From Flavobacterium lotistagni (GTDB lineage: Bacteria > Bacteroidota > Bacteroidia > Flavobacteriales > Flavobacteriaceae): a DNA stretch of 64,000 bases. Where the stretch lies: positions 62,001-126,000 of the forward strand of contig NZ_JAAJBU010000006.1 in NCBI RefSeq assembly GCF_011392125.1, in the 5' to 3' direction. A program made the position numbers and the translations under genes. The notes beneath the pieces are model-generated. The model saw only the letters and a list, made by a program, of their open reading frames with translations. It did no database searches and had not been told where the DNA came from. This document shows positions 53,115-62,100 of this stretch, piece after piece. Every line of letters begins with the position of its first letter. Within the stretch, counting starts at the first letter, position 1.

Positions 53115-53162
53115 GTTGCGCCATTGCTGGAATCAGGCGATTTATAGCAAATTTTAGTTCCT

Positions 53163-53191
53163 TTATCAACAAATACATTGACTTATCAACA
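53163..53191 (+). promoter_or_regulatory. Two TTATCAACA sites upstream of the HU gene
   Basis: TTATCAACA occurs at 53163-53171 and 53183-53191, 20 bases apart, and so on the same DNA face. It differs from the DnaA box TTATCCACA by one base. The sites lie just ahead of the HU promoter. Confidence 0.4.
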
Positions 53192-53217
53192 AAAAAAGCA
53201 AAAACACGCGAAAAGTC

Positions 53218-53247
53218 TTGTGCAGTAAGGAATTCCTACTAAATTTG
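53218..53247 (+). promoter_or_regulatory. Promoter for the HU gene
   Basis: TTG (53218-53220), 19 bases, TAAATTTG (53240-53247): a full consensus match, 45 bases before the ATG. Confidence 0.7.
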
Positions 53248-53292
53248 TTTCAAGTAACATAATGTTTAACCAACAATTTAATAACTATTATT

Positions 53293-53565
53293 ATGAACAA
53301 ATCAGAATTAATCGATGCTATTGCTGCAGACGCAGGAATCACAAAAGCAGCTGCTAAATTGGCTTTAGAATCATTTTTAGGTAATGTAGGTGGTACTTTG
53401 AAAAAAGGCGGAAGAGTATCTTTAGTAGGTTTCGGATCTTGGTCAGTATCTAAAAGAGCGGCTAGAGAAGGAAGAAATCCACAAACTGGAAAAACAATCA
53501 AAATCGCTGCTAAGAATGTTGTAAAATTCAAAGCTGGTGCTGATTTAGAAGGAAACGTAAACTAA
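53293..53565 (+). CDS. HU family DNA-binding protein
   Basis: A 90-residue protein of the HU/IHF type: MNKSELIDAIAADAGITKAA, VSLVGFGSWSVSKRAAREGR and NPQTGKTIKIAAKNVVKFKA. The Arg/Lys-rich arm with the Pro (GRNPQTG) intercalates DNA. It is a nucleoid protein with a strong promoter and a terminator of its own. Confidence 0.96.
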   Translation: MNKSELIDAIAADAGITKAAAKLALESFLGNVGGTLKKGGRVSLVGFGSWSVSKRAAREGRNPQTGKTIKIAAKNVVKFKAGADLEGNVN

Positions 53566-53587
53566 TTTTAGTTTATAACATATAAAA

Positions 53588-53618
53588 GAAAAGTCTCCAT
53601 TTCGGGGACTTTTTTTTT
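53588..53618 (+). terminator. Terminator after the HU gene
   Basis: AAGTCTCC pairs with GGGGACTT (one G-T pair) around a 5-base loop, then eight T residues. Confidence 0.8.
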
Positions 53619-53686
53619 AATTTATGCCGAATATATTTGCTTATATAAATTTTTTATTGTTAAATTTAATCAAAATTGCGATCCAG

Positions 53687-54247
53687 ATGATATCAGAAAA
53701 GTTACAAAAAGGGCAATTACTGATAGCCGAGCCTTCCATTATTGGGGATTTGTCTTTCAATCGTTCGGTGATATTATTAGCTGATCACAATAGTGAAGGT
53801 TCTGTGGGTTTCATCATCAACAAACCTTTAAAATACACCATCAATGACTTAGTTCCAGACGTAGAAGCCAACTTCAAAATCTACAATGGCGGCCCGGTAG
53901 AGCAAGACAATCTGTATTTCATTCACAACATTCCGCATTTGATAACCAACAGTGTCGAAATATCCAACGGCATTTTTTGGGGTGGCGATTTCGAACTTAC
54001 CAAAAACCTTATCAACAGCGGTCAAGTCAAAAAAGACAACATTCGTTTTTTCTTAGGCTACACTGGTTGGGAAGCCCACCAACTCGAAAACGAAATGAAA
54101 TCAAACTCGTGGATTTTAGCCGAGAATCTTTACCAAAATAAAATCATTGGAAAATCAACTACCGATTTCTGGAAAGAAAAAATTCTAGAACTTGGTGGTG
54201 ACTATATCCTGTGGTCCAATGCCCCAGAAAATCCTCTACTGAATTAA
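53687..54247 (+). CDS. YqgE/AlgH family protein
   Basis: A 186-residue protein. The ATG at 53687 (MISEKLQKGQLLIAEPSIIG) is the usual family start; the longer frame adds a hydrophobic stretch that does not fit. Family marks are FNRSVILLADHNSEGSVGFI, NGGPVEQDNLYFIH and FLGYTGWEAHQLENE. The molecular function is unknown. The 3' end overlaps the aminotransferase gene by four bases, tail to tail. Confidence 0.92.
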   Translation: MISEKLQKGQLLIAEPSIIGDLSFNRSVILLADHNSEGSVGFIINKPLKYTINDLVPDVEANFKIYNGGPVEQDNLYFIHNIPHLITNSVEISNGIFWGGDFELTKNLINSGQVKKDNIRFFLGYTGWEAHQLENEMKSNSWILAENLYQNKIIGKSTTDFWKEKILELGGDYILWSNAPENPLLN

Positions 54248-55080
54248 TCCTGAATCGAATCGTTCAAGAATTCAAATAACTGCCGCGCTACATCAATGCG
54301 GTATTCTTTTTTACGGTATTTAGTAATCGGCCGGATTCCTGAAATCACATTGGTAATGAAAAGTTCATCAGCTTTCTGTAAATCAAATGGCGAAATAACG
54401 GTTTCAATAATTTCCAAACCTTCTATTTTCTTTGCCAAGCCAAGCACTTTTTTCCTCAAAATTCCATTCAAACAACCCTCTGAAACCGGCGGCGTAATGA
54501 GTTGTTTTCCGAGCAACATAAACAAATTTCCTTGCAAAGCTTCAATCACGTTTTTCTGATCGTTCAATAAGAGGCAATTCTGCAAATCATTCTCTTTGGC
54601 AAAGATGCTTCCAGTAATGTGGATCATTTTGTTGGTGGTTTTAAGGCTAGAAAGCAACTGTTTGGAAACGAAAAAATCCTTGTATAAATCAACTTCGTAT
54701 GTTGCAGCATCGAAAGTATAGTCTGGGTGATCAAGCGGATTCACTTCAACAACATAGCTCACTGTATTAGTAATAGGCAAATAAAAACCACCTTCATTTC
54801 GATACACGGTAATTCTAGCTCGAGCGGCGCCTGATATATTTTGAGCTTCAACGGTTTTCAGAATTTCCGCCTCGAAAAACTCCATCGTGAACACCATCGG
54901 AATTTCCATTCTCACTATACGCATGCTCGCCATGAGCCTAAAGTAATGGTCTTCTAGAAAAAGAATTTTCCCGTTTCTGATTCGCAAAGTTTCAAAAACG
55001 CCATCACCATAAAGAAAACTGCGATTACTTGTATCAAGCTGTTGCTTAGAAGAAACTAATTCACCGTTAAAATTGACCAT
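54244..55080 (-). CDS. Class IV aminotransferase
   Basis: A 278-residue PLP enzyme of the branched-chain aminotransferase / 4-amino-4-deoxychorismate lyase fold. SFLYGDGVFETLRIRNGKIL is the N-terminal mark; the PLP Lys is in SSLKTTNK; LLLNDQKNVIEALQGNLFML and GCLNGILRKKVL follow. The length and sequence could fit either IlvE-like or PabC-like function; the window gives no pathway context to choose. Confidence 0.85.
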   Translation of the reverse strand: MVNFNGELVSSKQQLDTSNRSFLYGDGVFETLRIRNGKILFLEDHYFRLMASMRIVRMEIPMVFTMEFFEAEILKTVEAQNISGAARARITVYRNEGGFYLPITNTVSYVVEVNPLDHPDYTFDAATYEVDLYKDFFVSKQLLSSLKTTNKMIHITGSIFAKENDLQNCLLLNDQKNVIEALQGNLFMLLGKQLITPPVSEGCLNGILRKKVLGLAKKIEGLEIIETVISPFDLQKADELFITNVISGIRPITKYRKKEYRIDVARQLFEFLNDSIQD

Positions 55081-55131
55081 AAAAAAACCCTAATTAAATT
55101 AGGGCAAATATAGTTTTTAAAAGACAATTTC

Positions 55132-55524
55132 TTATACAGAACCAATGACATGTTTGAGATCTGAAATTTGATTTTCCCACAAAAGTTTGGCCTCATCCAG
55201 TTCGTCTTCTTTGGCGAAATCGACAATCATTAGAGAAACGTCTTTGGTGATTTCATCTTCCAAGATTCGGAGTTCAAAATAATAATCAGTATCCTTTTTA
55301 TTATCGTCTACCCAGCGGAATTTAATCTTCTCGCCAGTTTTTTTGGAAGACAAACGCGCGCTTTCTTCAGAGTCGTCCCAAATGAATGTAAAGTATTCGC
55401 CTCGTGAATTAACATTGTCGGCAAACCATTCCTGCAAACCTGAAGGCGTTGATATATACTGATATAACAACTGCGGTGAAGAGTTAATAGGAAATTCGAG
55501 TTCGTACCTAGATTTTGATTCCAT
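55132..55524 (-). CDS. START-like (AHSA1-type) domain protein
   Basis: A 130-residue protein with a helix-grip fold: YELEFPINSSPQLLYQYIS, GLQEWFADNVN, then FTFIWDDSEESARL and a long C-terminal helix (ELDEAKLLWENQISDLKHVIG). It fits the START-like family of Bacteroidota. No ligand is known. It is 51 bases downstream of the divergent aminotransferase start, on the same strand, and so may share its transcript. Confidence 0.82.
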   Translation of the reverse strand: MESKSRYELEFPINSSPQLLYQYISTPSGLQEWFADNVNSRGEYFTFIWDDSEESARLSSKKTGEKIKFRWVDDNKKDTDYYFELRILEDEITKDVSLMIVDFAKEDELDEAKLLWENQISDLKHVIGSV

Positions 55525-55610
55525 GATAGGGCATTATTTTTTGGGAAATATATAGAATAATAGCGCAATATAAAAGCAATTTTTTAAATAATTTTTTTCT
55601 AAAATTATAT

Positions 55611-55640
55611 TTGCAACCTATGATTTAAGTTCTATATTTG
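55611..55640 (+). promoter_or_regulatory. Promoter for tRNA-Met
   Basis: TTG (55611-55613), 19 bases, TATATTTG (55633-55640), 32 bases ahead of the tRNA. The TTG is itself the end of another TATATTTG at 55606-55613, so two overlapping promoters may exist. Confidence 0.65.
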
Positions 55641-55672
55641 CACCCGCATTGCGATAACGTAAATGCAGAATC

Positions 55673-55746
55673 GGCGAGGTAGCTCAGTTGGTTAGAGCGC
55701 AGGATTCATAACCCTGAGGTCACGGGTTCAACTCCCGTCCTCGCTA
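55673..55746 (+). tRNA. tRNA-Met (anticodon CAT)
   Basis: A full 74-base cloverleaf. Acceptor GGCGAGG pairs with CCTCGCT (G-U at the end), D stem GCTC/GAGC, anticodon arm CAGGA-TTCATAA-CCCTG, T arm ACGGG-TTCAACT-CCCGT, and A73. The gene does not encode a full CCA end. The CAT anticodon with no C1-A72 mismatch points to elongator Met; a lysidine-modified Ile tRNA cannot be fully excluded by eye. Confidence 0.93.
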
Positions 55747-55768
55747 CAAAAATAAAATATGAAAATCA

Positions 55769-55800
55769 ACGGTTTAGAAATTCTAAGCCGTTTTTTTTTT
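55769..55800 (+). terminator. Terminator after tRNA-Met
   Basis: CGGTTTAGAA (55770-55779) pairs with TTCTAAGCCG (55781-55790), one G-T pair, then more than ten T residues. Confidence 0.75.
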
Positions 55801-56147
55801 TTGCTCTATCAAACTGTTTTTTTTTTTGTAAAAGACCAAGTTCAGAAAATATACACAGCAAACCAAGCCTACTTAATATCAAGCTAACGATTTTAGTTCC
55901 GACAACCATAATTCGCGGTTGGCAATTTCTCAAAAACCAAATCTTTTAGAACACGACAATAGTCTTGTAGTACTAAATACAACCTATGAGCGAATAAGAA
56001 TTAACATTCGTTGAAAATAGTTGGATTACCAGATAGGGTAATTCGCAAACAGCCTGTTGTAGAATAATTATTAGGATAAGTCTATAGTTATTGAAGCTGT
56101 GCTCACAAGACATCTCCTGAAATAGTTAAACAAACAAGCTGAGTTGT
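55801..56147 (+). other. Intergenic region ahead of the giant surface-protein gene
   Basis: About 350 bases without a supported frame. Besides poly-T runs near the start, I see no repeat or clear promoter. It must hold the control region of the giant gene; no TAnnTTTG close to the ATG is convincing. Confidence 0.4.
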
Positions 56148-59100
56148 ATGAATAAAAAAAATACCTTCCTTTTTTATTTAAACAAATCGATTGTTGGAGC
56201 AATGCTCTTGACTTTTCCTTTTGTTCTTGCCCAATCTTTACCTCAAAACACTCAACCAGCTGTACCTGTTCATGTAGGTCATGACACCAATTTAAGTGCA
56301 GACAAAAACTGGGTGAGCACTACTTCAAAAGGCAATGCTGCGTCGCCCAAAGCCACCACAACTTCAGTAGAAGCAATGCCTGCCTTGACCAATAATGCTT
56401 CTTTTATAAAAAACATGGGGCAATATGGCCCTACCCTAAAAGGATATGAGCAACTAGGCCACATTGAATACGGATATGAAGGGCTAGACATGCCTATATT
56501 GATAACCAACAAAGGGCTCATCCACTTGCACCGCGAATACAAAAGAATCTCACACGCCGAAGAGGAAAAACTTGAAAAACAGGGCATTCCTGAAGAAGAA
56601 ATTGAACGTCGTCTCAAAATTACCGACCGTGTTATCACCATGCAATGGTTAGGAGCCAATGAGCAGGCCGAAATTATTGCCGTCGAGAAAACAACCGATT
56701 ATCACACCTATGGCATGCTCCAAGAAAAAGCATACGGCTATAAAAAAATAATTTATAAGAACTTATATCCGGGCATTGACCTAGTATATAGCTTTAACCC
56801 TAACGGAATACTGGGTTTTGAATATAGTTTGCTAGTACAGTCAGGTGCTGACCTCAGCGTGGTTAAATTAAAATATGGTGGTGATATCCAAAAAATCAAA
56901 ACTGATCGTGCAGGCAATCTGGTGGTTCGCTCAGACATTGATGGTATATCCTCATCGGTTCCGATAGCATATTATGGTGAAAGCCTTTTGAATGATGCGG
57001 TGCGGCAAATCAATTCTGTCTATCATTTATCAGGTAACGAAGTCACTTTTACCTTCCCCGAAGGCTACGATCACAGCCAACCTCTTGTGATTGATCCGTT
57101 TATAACCAGTACGAGCAACCTTACCGGAGTGAACGCAGGCAAAGCCATAGACGTTGATTTTGATTACAACGGCAATGTGTACGTGGCCGGTGGTGGCAGT
57201 TTGGTAACTTCTTTTGCCGCCGGAGCCAGTCATAAACATGCCAAATACAATAGTGCTGGTGCATTAGAATGGACTTTTAATGGCGTACTCACTATTCCGT
57301 CTTGGCAAGCTGATTTCTATTATGGCGGTTGGGTAGTTGATAAAGCCACCGGAAATTTATACATCGGTCAAGGTTATGCCACCAACGGGTTTAGAGTGAT
57401 TAGACTCAATACAACCGGCTTGTATGATAATTATATTTCAGACGGCAATCCGAGCTTCCAAGAAGCCTGGAAAATGTACTGGGTGTGCAACAGCGGAACC
57501 CCGCAAATCATCTGCGCGGGCGGCGGTACAACCGGACCTACCAATTTCGCCTATTGTTCGCCACCAGCAACCACACTGAGTGCAGCGGTAAACTTAACCG
57601 GCAGCTCGATGGTAGGTCAAGACATGACTGACTTGATCGTAGATCCGGTTACCAATAGTTTGTATACCATTTACGCCTCGCCACTTGATCCGTCGACGGG
57701 TAATAAATTATACAAAACCAATCCGCCGTATAGTTTTGCATCTACTGCTTGGAGCACCGCAACGGGTTATCCGAGTGTTATTAATGAGTTGGCCAACCGA
57801 CCTTATTTAGCCACCGGATATAACGACAACTCATCGAACATTTTAGGGCAAAATGCTGCTTATGTTTTTTATTGGGATGGTCAGCATTTGGAAGCTTTTA
57901 ACAAAACCACTGGGGCTATTTCTGGAACACCAATCACCATTGCTACTAACAGTCTTTTAATGCAAGGCGGAATCGTTGCGGATGCTTGTAATAATGTATA
58001 TATCGGCAATACCAATGGAACCATTAAAGTGTACCAATTTAACGGCACTACTTTCAATGATGCCGCAGCTCCAGATATTAGCATAGCCGGTTATAATACC
58101 AATGTATATGATTTGGCATTAGATGAATCTAAAAAATTGCTTTATGCTAGTGGCAATGGGTTTGTGAGTTCTGTAGACATTACTGCTTATTGTCCGGCAA
58201 CTATTTACACAGTTAATGCTGTACCAGATTGTGCTACCGCTGGCGCTACAGTCTCTATAAGCCCTGCACCTGTGGCTGATGCTACCGTCAGCTATGCATT
58301 ATTTACAGGCACTACCCAAATAACAACTTTGAGTGCTCTGGGGAGTAATCCAGTTTCATTCTCTGGACTCAGCCCGAATGTGACTTATACTGTGGTAGTT
58401 ACCGTTAACTCTGCTTGTAGCGGTTTGCAGGCTACGACCAACTTTGTGCTTCCTGGGCCAACCATCAGTTTTACACAAACTAATACCAACTGCGGGGCAA
58501 ATACAGGTGCTATCAATGCAATCGGTTCTGGTGCTTTAGGTCCTTATACCTATAGTTTAGACAGTAGCACTTTTCAGGCCAGCGGAATTTTCACCGATTT
58601 GACAGCAGGGATACATAATTTAGTGGTACAAGGTGCCGGCGGATGCCCGAATAGTGTTACGGTAAATATTCTCAACAGCGATGGCCCTACAATTACTTTA
58701 ACCCAAACCAATGCAACCTGCGGTAATAATTCAGGCACCATAACGGCCAATGTTACCGGTGGAATTGCCCCTTATCAATACAGTATTTCAGGTAGTATTA
58801 GTTATCCGTATCAGACCGGAAACTTCTTTACCGGACTCGTAGCCGGCACTTATACACTTACGGTCAAAGATGCCGCCAATTGCATCAACAGTGCTTTAGT
58901 AACCATTGCCACTAGTCCGGCCATAGTGTTTAATGCCATACCGGCCTCGGCTACCTGTGGTCAAAACAACGGTACTATTACGGCTTTTGGCAGCGGAGGC
59001 ACACTGCCTTTAGAATATAGCATCAACGGAAACACTTTTCAAGCAGGCAATATTTTCAGCAATGTTAGCCCGGGGAATTATACCGTTTATGTACGTGATG

Positions 59101-62100
59101 CGATCGGCTGTTCGAGCTCAATAACAGTGACTGTAGAAAGCAATCCATTACCCAGCATCACCGCTAGTGCAACCAACGCTGCTTGCGGCAACATCAACGG
59201 AAGTATTACCGCTACCGGATTAGGTGGAGTGGCTCCGTTGCAATACAGTATTAACGGTATTACTTTCCAAACCAGCCCTTTGTTTAGCGGATTGTCTGCC
59301 GGTAGTTATACTGTTACGGTAAAAGATGCTACCGGTTGTATCGCAACAACATCAGTGATTGTGAGCAGCACAGGAGGGCCATCGGCAACAGGTACCTCAA
59401 CACCGGCTAATTGTAATATCGCTAACGGAACCATTACCATAACACCCACAGGTATTGGCCCTTTTTCATACAGTATCAACGGGGTCAGCTACCAAGCAAG
59501 TAATATTTTCACGAATGTAGCCGCGGGCAATTACTTTGTTTTTGTGAGAGATGCCCAAGGTTGTACCGGCGCAGCTATAGTTATTGTAAATCCGGTGGCC
59601 GGACCCAACATCACGGCCACAACTACCGCAGCCGCTTGTACAGTCAACAACGGAACCATTACCGCTTCGGGAACCGGAGGTACTGGTCTTTTGGAATACA
59701 GTATTGACGGCGTTACCTATTCGGCTAGTAACTCATTTACGGGTTTGGCACCCAATACGTATACCGTGTACGTAAAAGACGCTGCCGGATGTATTAAAAC
59801 TACCACCGTAACCGTTGATAATGCTTCGGGGCTAACCCTAACTTTAAGCGCAGTTTCTTCGTCCTGCGGTAATACTGGTATTATTACGGCTACTGCCGGT
59901 GGTGGCGTGACACCTTTGCAATACAACCTCAACAGCGGCACTTATCAAGCAAGTAATGTTTTTAGCGGGTTAGAGCCAGGAACTTATACCATCAACGTAA
60001 AAGATGCCAACAATTGCATCATTACCAAACAGGCTGTAATTGAATCTTTAACAGGTTTAACACTAAACGCCTCGGTCGTTTTACAAGGAAGCTGCGCCGC
60101 TAACAATGCCGTTATTATGGCCGATGGGAGTGGTGGCTCGGCTCCATTAACTTACAGTATTAACGGAACCACCTACCAATCATCGGGTACCTTTTTGAAT
60201 GTGGCTGCCGGAACCTATACCGTTTATTTAAAAGATGCTACGGGTTGCATCATCACCCAATCAGGATTAGTAGTTACCAATACGGGAAGCGGCCCGGGCA
60301 TCAGTACCTTTACTTTTACGCTCAAAGATGCTTTGGTCTGCGATGGTACCTTAGGAAAAATTCAAAACTTTAAAGTCAACGGTTCGAGTTGTAGTTCGTG
60401 TACGTTTAGTTTAGATTTTGGGCCGTTTCTTCCGGGAAATAATTATACCGATATTGCTCCTGGGCAACACTACATCATCGCTATGAATGCTGCAGGTTGT
60501 ACCAAATTAGTTCCGTTTACCGTCAATGATACCAATGGGGCTACAGCAACAGTAGCGGTAGTGGGTGCTCCGTGCGGGTCAAGTACCGGGCAAATCACCC
60601 TTACCGGAATCAACGGAGATGGCAGCCCACCCTATCATTACAGTACAAACAACGGACTCACTTGGTCGCAATTTAATGCTACTGCAACTCTCACTGGTTA
60701 TGCTCCGGGTACTTATACTATTCTCATTGCAGATGATTCCGGTTTTGATCCTGATCCGCCGGGGCCTAATTGTGTTACTCCTTTAACTGTGACCGTACCG
60801 GCAACGACGGGCAGTCCTACTTTGTCAATTACCTCTACTAATGAATCGTGTAATTCAGCTAACGGAACAATCACGGCAGTGGGCTCAGGAGGCAGTGGCT
60901 CACCGTACTCCTATAGTTTTAATGGTGACCCGTATGATTCAAACGGTGACTTTTCAGGGCTTACCGCCGGAACCTATACCATTAGTGTGATGGATGCTTC
61001 TGGCTGTATTAAAACCTCAACGGTTACGCTCACCAACAGCGGTGGTGCTGCATTGAGCCTTTTGACTTCGGATACTTCTTGCGGGCTAAGCAACGGAATC
61101 ATTACAGTGACCGGTAGTGGTGGTACAACACCGTATGAGTACAGTTTGAATGGAACGGTGTATCAAACCAGTAATTTATTTGAGAACTTGCCATCAGGTG
61201 TATACACTGTGTATATTAAAGATGCTGTGGGTTGTATCAATACTGACACTGCATTTATTTTTGAAGGAAGTGTACCTATCGTAACGGCTTTTACCGTTGC
61301 AGCTTCGTGTAACAGTAGCGACGGTGCTATTTTTGCCACAGGCACATCAGGTGAAGCTCCGTATCAATTTAGTTTAGACGGAAGTGTCTACCAAAGTAGC
61401 AACATCTTTACGGGCTTAACCGCAGGTTTTTATATCGTATATATGAATGATAACAGAGGTTGCGTAGTTACTTCTGGAATCACCATTGGCAATCTTTCTG
61501 CGACCAGTTTTACAACTTCGGTAGTGGCGGCTAGTTGCGGCAATCAAAATGGAAGCATTAGCGTAACGGCCAGCGGCGGAACATTGCCCTATAATTATAG
61601 TTTTGATGGTGGTTTGACCTTTTCAAACAGTAGTGTTTCAGGTTCTTTGTTCGCGGGTAATTATACAGTAATTGTAGAAGATGGAAATGGATGTTTAACT
61701 ACCCAGATAGTCTTGGTAAATGATGCCTTAGGTCCGCAAAACTTAACGGCCATCGTTTATGACGCCACTTGCGGATTAAACAACGGAATGATAGAATTAA
61801 CCTTCATTGGCGGTACCCCTGATTATCAGTACAGCAGCGACGATATTACCTACCAAACCAGTAATGTATTAACCGATTTTGGCCCGGGCACTTATACGGT
61901 ATGGGTGCGAGATGCCCATCAATGTAAAGAATCAATTACCGTAACTATACTTGATTTACAAGGGGCGGCACTAACTGCTATTGCCTCTCCAACAAGTTGC
62001 GGTTTAAACGATGGAACCATCACCGCAACCACTGTGGGCGGAACAATTCCTTTTGAATACAGCATAGACGGTGGAGCTACCTATCAAACCAGTCCTATTT

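Noticed and set aside
54244..55080. Assigning the class IV aminotransferase as ilvE or pabC
   Set aside because: The active-site lysine region is shared by both, and no neighbour gene points to a pathway.
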